Origin: CAYRWM01 sp964428055 | GTDB taxonomy: Bacteria > Bacillota > Clostridia > Christensenellales > Christensenellaceae | Direction of reading: 5' to 3' | NCBI GenBank assembly: GCA_964428055.1 | Contig: CAYRWM010000005.1 | Span: forward strand, 1 to 64,000 | Length of the DNA: 64,000 bases | Part shown: one piece after another, positions 53,044 to 60,259 of the stretch | Position numbering within the stretch: the stretch's first letter is position 1 | How the letters are laid out: every line of letters begins with the position of its first letter | Translations under genes and position numbers: made by a program | The notes under the pieces: generated by a model | The model's input: the letters and a program-made list of their open reading frames with translations, nothing else | What the model was told of the DNA's origin: nothing | Database searches by the model: none

Positions 53044-53739
53044 TTATAAATAACTCCTCATGCCGAATATCGAACTCCCTATGCGCACCATGTTGGCTCC
53101 GTACTCGATCGCCAGCTCATAGTCGCCCGACATGCCCATGGAAAGCCATTTAATATCAAATTCTCCGTAGTTTCCGTCCCTTAGCTTCTCATAGACGGAA
53201 TATGTCTCCGAAAAGACCTGCTTCAGATAGTCGGTATCATCGGTAAAAGGCGCTACCGTCATGATACCTTTGACTTTAAGCCTGTCGAGGCCGGCTATCT
53301 CGTCCGCGGCGCGGAATATCTCAGCCGGCAGAAAACCCGCTTTTGTCTCTTCTTCAGCAGTGTTTATCTGTATCAGGACATCCAAATATGCATCCTTTTT
53401 TACCAGCTCTTTCTGAAGCTCTGAAGCAAGGTTCAGCCGGTCAAGAGAATGCAACATACATACATTATTAATTATATACTTAACCTTATTTGTTTGCAAG
53501 CGTCCAATTATATGCCAATCGATATCTTTTGGCATTTTTTCGCTCTTTTCAAGGTACTCCTGAACCCTGTTCTCACCGAAGGCTCTTTCGCCCGAATCAT
53601 AGGCTTCCATGACCCTCTCGGCGGGCACGGTTTTTGATACGCAGATCAGCTTTATATCGCTGCCGCTGCGGCCGGCTTTTCCGGCTGCGGCGTCTATTTT
53701 TTCATGTATGGTTTTCAGATTGTCAGCTATAGCCGTCAT
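53044..53739 (-). CDS. yggS: PLP homeostasis protein (YggS/YlmE/PROSC family)
   Basis: This 231-residue single-domain PLP-binding barrel keeps free pyridoxal phosphate in balance. Motifs are ICVSKTVPAERV (with the PLP lysine), FGENRVQEYLEK, WHIIGRLQTNKVKYI and the C-terminal SMGMSGDYELAIEYGANMVRIGSSIFG. Its position before sepF matches Bacillus ylmE. It overlaps the hlyD-like gene by 4 nt (ATGA) and lies 28 bp before sepF. Confidence 0.95.
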   Translation of the reverse strand: MTAIADNLKTIHEKIDAAAGKAGRSGSDIKLICVSKTVPAERVMEAYDSGERAFGENRVQEYLEKSEKMPKDIDWHIIGRLQTNKVKYIINNVCMLHSLDRLNLASELQKELVKKDAYLDVLIQINTAEEETKAGFLPAEIFRAADEIAGLDRLKVKGIMTVAPFTDDTDYLKQVFSETYSVYEKLRDGNYGEFDIKWLSMGMSGDYELAIEYGANMVRIGSSIFGMRSYL

Positions 53740-54926
53740 GTCATTATCTCCATGCCTACGCTCAGGGTATACGCCTCGTTAACGGGTTTGATTATGCTCT
53801 TCCCGTCCTTTTCGATCTCTACAACAACAGGCACGAATGTCGAGCCGTCGCCTTCCTTGACGTATATGCCTTTCGTATCATCAACGATCTTTATGCATGA
53901 GCTCGGGATCTGAAGACCTTCAAACACAGTGGCGACCTTTGCGACTGTTCTTCTGGTACTGATTAGGGGCCCGATATCGTCATCCATCTCGAGCGCATAT
54001 ACATAACCGAGACCCTCGTCCCTAGTGCCTACAACTTTTCCCGTATACTGCTTGTCAAGATTCTCATCGAAGGAAATGGTGAACGTTCTGCCCATCTCAA
54101 ATTCCGGGATCTCAGTGGTCGAAACTGCCAGCAGATACCACTTATAACTGTTCACCAGTCTGTATATGGGCTTTTCCTGGGAATCCCTGCTGACGAGCGA
54201 CATGGTCGAACCGTTCAGAATTCCGCTTAAGTCTTCAAGTGTTATGTTCTCGAGGTTGCCCGCATTTATAACGGACTCACATCCGTCGAAATAAAAGCTT
54301 ACCACGCCTTCCCTGTCAGCAGTTATGACCTGTTTCCAGCTCTCTACTCTCTCGTTGAGCTCATCTTCCTGCTGGTAATACTCCTCCAGTTGTGCATCCG
54401 GAGTAACGGTATCCTTGAGATATGCCAGTTTGTCCTGCTGCAGACGCTTTATGTCTTCCTCGAGCTGCAGAAGATCTCCCTCTGCCTGACCGCTCGTGAC
54501 CGCGGCAATCTCCTCGGCTTTCTGTTCGATACTCGTATTGATCGCTACCAGATTCTGGTCTATTATGTCGCCCAGAAGGGTGTTTTCCTGATACTGTCCT
54601 ATCTTTATCCTGACATCCAGCAGATCGGACAGCACCTTGTCGTTGTATCCGATCTTGTATATCTCCGCGACCTCTGCGCCTTCGGCAACATTCTCGCCCT
54701 CAGCGGCGAGATAGGTGATCTTGCCGTAGTTCTCCTCGAACACAACTTCTTCATCACGCGCGATAACAGAGGGCTGCTCGAGTTCAAAGGAAATCTTGCC
54801 GCTCTCTATGGTAGCCGTGGGCTCATAATTCAAAAAGAAAACAATAAGAAAAACACCGACTGCGATTGCAGCGATAAGTATATAGAAATTTACTGTAGGA
54901 CGTGCTTTTGTTCTGCGCCTTACCAA
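53736..54926 (-). CDS. HlyD-like membrane-fusion protein in the division cluster
   Basis: This 396-residue protein has one N-terminal membrane helix (about 13-31) preceded by Arg/Lys. A lipoyl-like half-motif follows (GKITYLAAEGENVAEGAEVAEI), then a helical hairpin (about 95-205) and a beta-barrel end (YTGKVVGTRDEGLGYVYALEMDDD, IPSSCIKIVDDTKGIYV). This is the adaptor architecture of HlyD/MFP proteins, but no ABC or RND partner is adjacent. In Bacillus the corresponding position holds ylmD. The start is TTG with GAGGT 7 nt upstream. A role at the division site is inferred only from context. Confidence 0.85.
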   Translation of the reverse strand: MVRRRTKARPTVNFYILIAAIAVGVFLIVFFLNYEPTATIESGKISFELEQPSVIARDEEVVFEENYGKITYLAAEGENVAEGAEVAEIYKIGYNDKVLSDLLDVRIKIGQYQENTLLGDIIDQNLVAINTSIEQKAEEIAAVTSGQAEGDLLQLEEDIKRLQQDKLAYLKDTVTPDAQLEEYYQQEDELNERVESWKQVITADREGVVSFYFDGCESVINAGNLENITLEDLSGILNGSTMSLVSRDSQEKPIYRLVNSYKWYLLAVSTTEIPEFEMGRTFTISFDENLDKQYTGKVVGTRDEGLGYVYALEMDDDIGPLISTRRTVAKVATVFEGLQIPSSCIKIVDDTKGIYVKEGDGSTFVPVVVEIEKDGKSIIKPVNEAYTLSVGMEIMT

Positions 54927-55007
54927 TAAAATAACCTCATTTCGGTATGGGCATATGCCCCGATTCTGTTATAGATATTTTACACGATACGAAAAGTTAT
55001 GACAATG

Positions 55008-55745
55008 CTAAGCGAGCTTTGTTTTCAATTTAGAAAGAATTTTCTTCTCAAGTCTCGAGACCTGCATCTGGGACACGCCGAGCATCTTTGCAACTTCGCT
55101 CTGCGTCTTTTTCTGAACGTATCTGCTTATTATGATCTTTCTTTCATCCTCGTTTAAGATAGACAGGCAGTACCTAAGGAAATCCCTGTTCTCAATATGA
55201 TGGAAACCTCTCTCATCCTCGCCCAAAGTGCTCATTATATTGGCATCGCCTTCATCATCTACGGCAGCATCGAGAGACAGTACGTTTCCCGCGTTTCTCA
55301 TATCAAGGAGTTCGAGTACTTTTTCCTCCTTTATGCCCATCTCGCGTGCGATCTCCGCGGGACCCGGCGCTTCGCCGTGGGAGGACTGATAGTCTGATAT
55401 CACATCTCCCAGTTTCTTTATCAGCGCCCCGTCGGCCCTGGGCATGCGTATTATCCTGGCATGATCGCGGAAATAGTTTTTGACCTCGCCAATGAGTGAA
55501 GGAGTAGCGAAACTGTTGAACTTTATACCCTTCGACGGATCAAAACGCTCTATTGCGCGCACCAAAGCAAGACTTGCCGTCTGCAGCAGGTCTTCGTATT
55601 CGATACCGCGTCCTGTGAACTTTTTCGCTACGATCTTGGCCAGGTAGAGATAGCGCTCCAGGAGCTCATTCCTCACATCGACATCTTGGGAATCGCGGTA
55701 CAGTTCAAATAGCTGTTCATCGCTGATCTCTTTTAAATCCTTCAC
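55008..55745 (-). CDS. RNA polymerase sigma factor, SigB/SigF/SigG type
   Basis: This 245-residue group 3 sigma-70 factor contains region 2 (RYLYLAKIVAKKFTGRGIEYEDLLQTASLALVRAIERFDPSKGIKFNSFATPSLIGEVKNYFRDH), region 3 (about 110-140) and region 4 with the helix-turn-helix (KKTQSEVAKMLGVSQMQVSRLEKKI). The region 4 wording is typical of SigB, SigF and SigG. The gene before it encodes an RsbW/SpoIIAB-type protein, the order seen in rsbW-sigB and spoIIAB-sigF. Start is GTG with a weak AGGGA. It could be a sporulation or a general-stress factor. Confidence 0.9.
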   Translation of the reverse strand: MKDLKEISDEQLFELYRDSQDVDVRNELLERYLYLAKIVAKKFTGRGIEYEDLLQTASLALVRAIERFDPSKGIKFNSFATPSLIGEVKNYFRDHARIIRMPRADGALIKKLGDVISDYQSSHGEAPGPAEIAREMGIKEEKVLELLDMRNAGNVLSLDAAVDDEGDANIMSTLGEDERGFHHIENRDFLRYCLSILNEDERKIIISRYVQKKTQSEVAKMLGVSQMQVSRLEKKILSKLKTKLA

Positions 55746-55754
55746 TTCGGTTCC

Positions 55755-56135
55755 CTATATATCGATACTGAAAACGATCTTTGAGAGCGCACCGTCCCTG
55801 TCTATGAATCTGACGTCCCTGCACATAGCATTAATGAGCATCTTGGACATCTCAGTATTAAAGGACATACATCCCTTGCAGTTTTCTATCTTCTCCGTCT
55901 TTGATCCGTCGACCGACAGCGTGACGGTCCTTTCCCCCACGCTGATGGTCACATGGAACACATTGCATGTCTGGGAGCATATGAGCATAGTACATGCTTC
56001 CTGAACGCATGTCTTAACATTCTCCAGCTGCTCCAGATCAATGTCGAAATTTGATATTATCCCGGATACGGCCAGCCTTATCGGTTTGATATAATCGGTC
56101 TTTGCCGGGAAGCATAAGGTTATGACATCATCCAT
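55755..56135 (-). CDS. anti-sigma-like protein with degenerate HATPase (RsbW/SpoIIAB-related)
   Basis: This 126-residue protein aligns with RsbW over IRLAVSGIISNFDIDLEQLENVKTCVQEACT. In kinases of this family the N-box Glu-x-x-x-Asn follows; here it reads EACTM, so Asn is Met50. The G1 box (D-x-G-x-G) is reduced to SVDGSK, and the glycine-rich G2 box is missing (FNTEMSKMLINAMCRDV). ATP binding and phosphorylation of an anti-anti-sigma factor therefore look unlikely, and no RsbV/SpoIIAA gene is adjacent. It lies 9 bp before the sigma factor, its probable partner. Six cysteines are present. Confidence 0.75.
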   Translation of the reverse strand: MDDVITLCFPAKTDYIKPIRLAVSGIISNFDIDLEQLENVKTCVQEACTMLICSQTCNVFHVTISVGERTVTLSVDGSKTEKIENCKGCMSFNTEMSKMLINAMCRDVRFIDRDGALSKIVFSIDI

Positions 56136-56149
56136 TTCCGGTCCCCCGC

Positions 56150-57583
56150 TCAGCCGCGCTTTTTAAACTCTCTCGTAAGTTCCTTCTTAAGGTCATAGAG
56201 CTTATCCGAGAGGTCAACCTTATATCTGTGCGGACGGATGAGCCTCTTGTATTCATCGAAGAATGTGCCCATCTCTTTCTTGCAGTATTCTCTTATGGAA
56301 ATGAGATCCGGAGACTCGTAGACCTGTTTGCCGTCAACAAACACCGGTACGAGCAGCTTCTTTATGGAGAAATCCGAGATCTGCGTCTGTTTCCATGTGG
56401 ATATAGGATCGTATATCGTCAGTTCCTTTGCAGTATCTATCTCCTCGTCCTCAAGAGCTATAAGATCTGCGAGAGAATATCCGTTCTTGTCGTAGAGTCT
56501 CAGGACATTCTTGACTCCGGGATTGGTGACCTTTTCGATGTTGTCGCTTAACTTCATCCTGGGCTGGAGCACTCCGTCCTCCTCAACAGCGGCCAGTTTG
56601 TAAACGCCGCCGAGCGACGGGCAGTCACCGCCGGTTATCATCCTGGTGCCGACGCCCCATACGTCAATCTTGGCTCCCTGCATCTTAAGGTCAGCTATTG
56701 TGTATTCATCAAGATCGGATGAAGCGAATATCTTGGCTTCGGTATGTCCAGCCTCGTCCAGCATCTTTCTTGCCTGCTTACTGAGGTAGGCAAGGTCGCC
56801 GGAATCCAGTCTGATACCGACCGGGGTATATCCCTGCTCCTTCAGTTCATCGAACACCTTGATCGCGTTCGGAACACCGCTCTTTAAGGTATCATACGTA
56901 TCTACCAGCAGCATGCATGAAGACGGGAATACCCTCGCGTATGCCCTGAATGCTTCAAGTTCGCTCGGGAAAGCCATGACCCAGCTGTGGGCATGCGTGC
57001 CCTTTGTGGGCTGATCATACATCTCGCCCATGAGGACATTGGACGTAAAGTCGCATCCGCCGACTATGGTAGCCCTGGCGCCGTATATACCGGCATCGGG
57101 TCCCTGAGCACGTCTTAAACCGAATTCCAGAACAGAGTCTCCGCAGGCAGCCGTACAAACTCTCATGGCCTTCGATGCTATCAGCGTCTGATGGTTGATT
57201 ATGCAGAGGAGCGCCGTCTCTACGAGCTGGGCCTGATAGATCGGTGCCTTTACTCTTATGAACGGCTCCTTGGGAAAGAACACGGTGCCTTCCGGCAGAG
57301 CGTATATCTCACCGGTAAACTTAAAGTTCTTAACGAACTTGAGAAAATCCTCGTCAAAGAGATTCAGAGATCTTAAGTAAGCTATATCCTCATCGTTAAA
57401 CTTCAGGTTGTTGATGTATTCTATAGCCTGTTCAAGACCTGCCGCTATAGCAAAGCCGCCGTTATGGGGTGCGGTCCTGTAGAAGCCGTCGAACACTGCC
57501 AAACGTTCGTGCTTGTTCTCCCTGTAATAGCCATACATCATAGTTAACTGATAAAGATCAGTCATCATCGAAAGATTTCTCAT
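56150..57583 (-). CDS. pncB: nicotinate phosphoribosyltransferase
   Basis: This enzyme joins nicotinate to PRPP in NAD salvage. The protein has about 477 residues. Family features are MTDLYQLTMMYGYYR, FDGFYRTAPHNGGFAIAAGLE, EFGLRRAQGPDAG, GTHAHSWVMAF (with the autophosphorylated-type His) and IRLDSGDLAYLSK. The ATG at 57583 is preferred: GGAGG lies 9 nt upstream and it begins 1 nt after the lgt stop. A GTG 9 nt earlier has no room for a ribosome binding site. It lies 14 bp before the anti-sigma-like gene. Confidence 0.94.
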   Translation of the reverse strand: MRNLSMMTDLYQLTMMYGYYRENKHERLAVFDGFYRTAPHNGGFAIAAGLEQAIEYINNLKFNDEDIAYLRSLNLFDEDFLKFVKNFKFTGEIYALPEGTVFFPKEPFIRVKAPIYQAQLVETALLCIINHQTLIASKAMRVCTAACGDSVLEFGLRRAQGPDAGIYGARATIVGGCDFTSNVLMGEMYDQPTKGTHAHSWVMAFPSELEAFRAYARVFPSSCMLLVDTYDTLKSGVPNAIKVFDELKEQGYTPVGIRLDSGDLAYLSKQARKMLDEAGHTEAKIFASSDLDEYTIADLKMQGAKIDVWGVGTRMITGGDCPSLGGVYKLAAVEEDGVLQPRMKLSDNIEKVTNPGVKNVLRLYDKNGYSLADLIALEDEEIDTAKELTIYDPISTWKQTQISDFSIKKLLVPVFVDGKQVYESPDLISIREYCKKEMGTFFDEYKRLIRPHRYKVDLSDKLYDLKKELTREFKKRG

Positions 57584-57584
57584 T

Positions 57585-58475
57585 TCATTCACCCTCCGCC
57601 TGCTTTTTGTAGTTTATCTGATAAGGTCCTTCATATATCTTATTGGGTTTTTTGGTCACGCGCCTGTAGATCAGATATACAAGACCGATCGCTATAAGTA
57701 TGATCGACAGGAGCTGCGATATCCTGATGACGCCGGGAACGAGCCACAGGCTGTCCGTGCGCATACCCTCAATTATGAGACGTGCAATGCCGTAACCTAT
57801 GAAATACAGACTCACGACCTCGCCGTCATACTTCTTCTTATGCCCTATGAACCACCACAGGAAGAAGAACAGTCCGAAATTGCAGGCACTTTCGTAGAAG
57901 AAAGTCGCCTGATGCCAGTGTTCGGCGCAGTTGACCCATGATGTACTTGCCACATCGTAGATCTTATGCGCCTTTTCTATGTATACCGCGTTCGGGAACC
58001 ACTGCCATGCCTTGTCCGTAACAGCAGCACCGAAAGCTTCCTGGTTAAAGAAGTTGCCCCAGCGTCCGAGCGCCTGACCGAACACGAGTCCGACGACCCC
58101 GAAATCAAGCAGCCTTCTGAACGGGAACTTATGTATCCTGGCGCTGATGAGAGCGCCTATGAAAGCTCCTATGACGGCGCCGTAAATGGCTATTCCGCCG
58201 CGCCATATGGCTATGTAGTCAATGAAAGTCTGATAATTCTCCGGCCTGTCGAGTATATCTGTCGCGACATAGTAGACTCTCGCTCCTACGATCGCAAGAG
58301 GCAGAGCCCAGCACATCATGTCTATTATCAGTTCTGCTTTATATCCGGCTCTCTTGGCATGGATTATGGCAAACCATACGCCGATGATTATCGCGGCAGC
58401 TATGATTATGCCGTACCATGCTATATCCAAACCGTCTATACCGAACAGATTATGTACTGCAATAGGGTCCATCAT
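57585..58475 (-). CDS. lgt: prolipoprotein diacylglyceryl transferase
   Basis: Lgt transfers diacylglycerol from phosphatidylglycerol to the lipobox cysteine. In 296 residues it has about seven membrane helices and the family motif GRWGNFFNQEAFG. Other segments are GARVYYVATDILDRPENY, WRGGIAIYGAVIGAFIGAL and FFYESACNFGLFFFLW, and a basic C-terminal tail. It leads the lgt-pncB-anti-sigma-sigma run and has a consensus-like promoter. Confidence 0.95.
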   Translation of the reverse strand: MMDPIAVHNLFGIDGLDIAWYGIIIAAAIIIGVWFAIIHAKRAGYKAELIIDMMCWALPLAIVGARVYYVATDILDRPENYQTFIDYIAIWRGGIAIYGAVIGAFIGALISARIHKFPFRRLLDFGVVGLVFGQALGRWGNFFNQEAFGAAVTDKAWQWFPNAVYIEKAHKIYDVASTSWVNCAEHWHQATFFYESACNFGLFFFLWWFIGHKKKYDGEVVSLYFIGYGIARLIIEGMRTDSLWLVPGVIRISQLLSIILIAIGLVYLIYRRVTKKPNKIYEGPYQINYKKQAEGE

Positions 58476-58520
58476 AAGACAGTAATTCTCCTTGTTTCGT
58501 TAGTGAAATCATCCTTAATA

Positions 58521-58549
58521 ATTATATAAAAGCGCTTTGCTTCAGTCAA
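58521..58549 (-). promoter_or_regulatory. promoter of the lgt-pncB-sigma operon with palindromic spacer
   Basis: On the minus strand TTGACT (58544-58549) and a perfect TATAAT (58521-58526) are 17 bp apart. The spacer contains the perfect palindrome AAAGCGCTTT (58529-58538), which could be an operator. Confidence 0.8.
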
Positions 58550-58555
58550 ACAGGT

Positions 58556-59464
58556 TCAGACGCCGGTAAGGTCAAATTTCGGTATAAAACTCTCGCTCAC
58601 GGTGCCGCCTTCCTGAATGTATGCATCCTCTATACCGAGCTCCTCCGCATAGTCCACAACATCCGAGTATTCCTCTTCGCCTACGGGACTTTCCAAAGAC
58701 GCATCATAATCCGCGCTTCCGGGCTGCGGAGTATACTGGTTCATTATGCTCATTATGATACCGCTGCCGTATCTTTCATAAAGATATCGTATTATCCTTT
58801 TCGCCTCGTTTGCTCTTCCCGGAAGAACCAGATGCCTGACTATCACACCCTTTTTCAGCATGCCGTGTCCGTCAAATACGGGTGGGCCTGTCAGTTCTAT
58901 CATACAGTCAAGAGCCTTTTTGGCCTTTTCGGGATAATCAGACGCCCGCGACAGTTTTTCAGCGTCCTCTTTGTTCAGGTATTTAAGATCGGTAAGGAAT
59001 ATATCTATGATGTCCTTAAGCATAAGGAGGGTATCTTCCCTCTCGTAACCTGAAGTGTTGTATACAAACGGAATTACAAGACCTTTTTCTCTGGCTGCCT
59101 CCGCCGCCGTTATTATATGCGGCACATAGTGCGTCGGCGTGACGAGATTGATATTGTTCGCGCCGGCCTTCTGCAGTTCCAGGAAAACCTCGGTCAGTCT
59201 TTCAGCTCCGACGGCCTTTCCGAAACCCCGGGATATCTCAGCGTTCTGACAATACACGCACTTAAGAGTGCATCCCGAAAAAAATACAGTGCCGGAGCCT
59301 TCTTCTCCCGATATGCAGGGCTCCTCCCAGTAGTGGAGAGCCGCCCTTGCGAGCATGAGCCCGGCATCCATACCGCAGACCCCCTTGTTTCCGGCGAGCC
59401 TGTCCGCACCGCATTCCCTGGGGCACAGGGTGCAATGTCCATAAAGTTCAAACATACCGTTCAC
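58556..59464 (-). CDS. radical SAM protein, PflX/COG1313 type
   Basis: This is a 302-residue radical SAM enzyme. The 4Fe-4S/SAM motif is CxxxCxxC in FSGCTLKCVYCQNAEIS (about residues 64-80). An extra N-terminal cysteine group (YGHCTLCPRECG) precedes it. The barrel then contains NINLVTPTHYVPHI, FVYNTSGYE, FLTDLKYLN and VRHLVLPGRANEA. The family is named for similarity to pyruvate-formate-lyase activating enzymes, but its substrate is unknown. The start is GTG at 59464 overlapping the upstream stop (GTGA), or the ATG at 59455; neither has a strong ribosome binding site. Confidence 0.88.
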   Translation of the reverse strand: MNGMFELYGHCTLCPRECGADRLAGNKGVCGMDAGLMLARAALHYWEEPCISGEEGSGTVFFSGCTLKCVYCQNAEISRGFGKAVGAERLTEVFLELQKAGANNINLVTPTHYVPHIITAAEAAREKGLVIPFVYNTSGYEREDTLLMLKDIIDIFLTDLKYLNKEDAEKLSRASDYPEKAKKALDCMIELTGPPVFDGHGMLKKGVIVRHLVLPGRANEAKRIIRYLYERYGSGIIMSIMNQYTPQPGSADYDASLESPVGEEEYSDVVDYAEELGIEDAYIQEGGTVSESFIPKFDLTGV

Positions 59465-60027
59465 TTAAGATCACTCTCTATTGCCTCTATGAGCCTCTTC
59501 GTCTTTCCGTCAAAATCAGTGGAATTGTCTATAACATGGTATCTGGTATGTCCTTCCCAGACTTTTCTTGTACGTGCCTCGACCTCTCTGGCATATTCGA
59601 GAGTCTCGCTCCTTGCCCCGTTATTGTCGAGGGAATATGCTTCCTCGGCTCCTATTGCCGCGGTCACCATATGGTATACGGCAAAGTACCGGCTCCGAAG
59701 TTCGTCTTCTGCATATCCGGCAGCAGCCAGAACTTCCTGAAACTCTCCGTCTGTAAGATAGGCCTTTATATCCACAGCACCCCTGTCGCATATGATAAGG
59801 TCGAGCGCGGACAGCGCATCCTCTTTAAGGATCTGTCTCTTGATCAGCTCGACATGAAAAGCCACCGCTGTCTCACCCATCGGGCAAAGGCCTTCATTTA
59901 TGAGCTCGGTCGCAGTTTCCGGGACTGTTCCTACCTTAAGACCCTTCTCCGCAAAGTATTCGCCGACCGTTTCAAGAGCAGACGTCTTGCCGCTGCACGG
60001 TCCGCCTGAAAGCACTATCCTTTTCAT
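59461..60027 (-). CDS. AAA-type P-loop ATPase (AAA_28-like)
   Basis: This 188-residue protein has Walker A GGPCSGKTSAL (about 8-18), then VPETATELI. A Walker-B-like IICDRGAVDIKAYL and a lid segment with conserved arginines (EYAREVEARTRKVW) follow. It ends with HVIDNSTDFDGKTKRLIEAI. This pattern recalls small ATP/GTP-binding proteins of the AAA_28/NadR-kinase type. A nucleoside or cofactor kinase activity is possible. It is translationally coupled to the radical SAM gene (4-nt overlap), so the two may act on the same process. Confidence 0.82.
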   Translation of the reverse strand: MKRIVLSGGPCSGKTSALETVGEYFAEKGLKVGTVPETATELINEGLCPMGETAVAFHVELIKRQILKEDALSALDLIICDRGAVDIKAYLTDGEFQEVLAAAGYAEDELRSRYFAVYHMVTAAIGAEEAYSLDNNGARSETLEYAREVEARTRKVWEGHTRYHVIDNSTDFDGKTKRLIEAIESDLK

Positions 60028-60059
60028 TAAAAACTCCCTTTCAGATCGGTTACAGATTC

Positions 60060-60068
60060 AGTATAGCA
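60060..60068 (-). promoter_or_regulatory. extended -10 promoter of the ATPase-radical SAM pair
   Basis: On the minus strand TGCTATACT is an extended -10, 32 bp before the ATG. It is divergent from the riboswitch promoter and overlaps its upstream region. Confidence 0.55.
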
Positions 60069-60079
60069 CAAATTGATGA

Positions 60080-60108
60080 TTGACTTTTAGGGCGATGTAT
60101 ACTTTAAT
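60080..60108 (+). promoter_or_regulatory. promoter of the riboswitch-exchanger unit
   Basis: TTGACT (60080-60085) and TTTAAT (60103-60108) are separated by 17 bp, which would start transcription near 60115, just before the riboswitch aptamer. Confidence 0.6.
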
Positions 60109-60114
60109 ATGTTT

Positions 60115-60200
60115 TAGATAACTGGGAGTAGCCCGCACAATCTTTTGTGCATCAGCGCCCGTCAGCACGATTCTTATGGATCCGGGCACTGGTATAATGG
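60115..60200 (+). promoter_or_regulatory. yybP-ykoY (manganese) riboswitch aptamer
   Basis: The conserved blocks of this class are visible in order. First is CTGGGAGTAGC (60122-60132). A hairpin follows (GCACAA/TTGTGC, 60135-60150), then CCCGTCAGCACGA (60158-60170) and CCGGGCACTGG (60182-60192). GTAT at the end can pair back to ATAAC near 60118. This family senses Mn2+ and turns genes on (established knowledge). It precedes a cation exchanger with a terminator in between, the expected layout. The identification is from memory of the consensus, not a covariance search. Confidence 0.85.
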
Positions 60201-60204
60201 AGCG

Positions 60205-60241
60205 AGACATTTATCGCGGGAACGTGATGATGTCTTTTTTT
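60205..60241 (+). terminator. riboswitch expression-platform terminator
   Basis: A stem AGACAT/ATGTCT (60205-60210, 60230-60235), extended by ATC/GAT and GCG/CGT around a short loop, is followed by seven T. It lies between the aptamer and the AGGAGG ribosome binding site, so it can block the exchanger gene unless metal binding favours an alternative fold. Confidence 0.85.
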
Positions 60242-60259
60242 GTAGGAGGCTAAAAGCGC

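Noticed and set aside
54949..54960. Perfect 12-bp palindrome GGGCATATGCCC upstream of the hlyD-like gene.
   Set aside because: It could be an operator, but there is no second copy in the window and no clear promoter alignment, so I do not call it a site.
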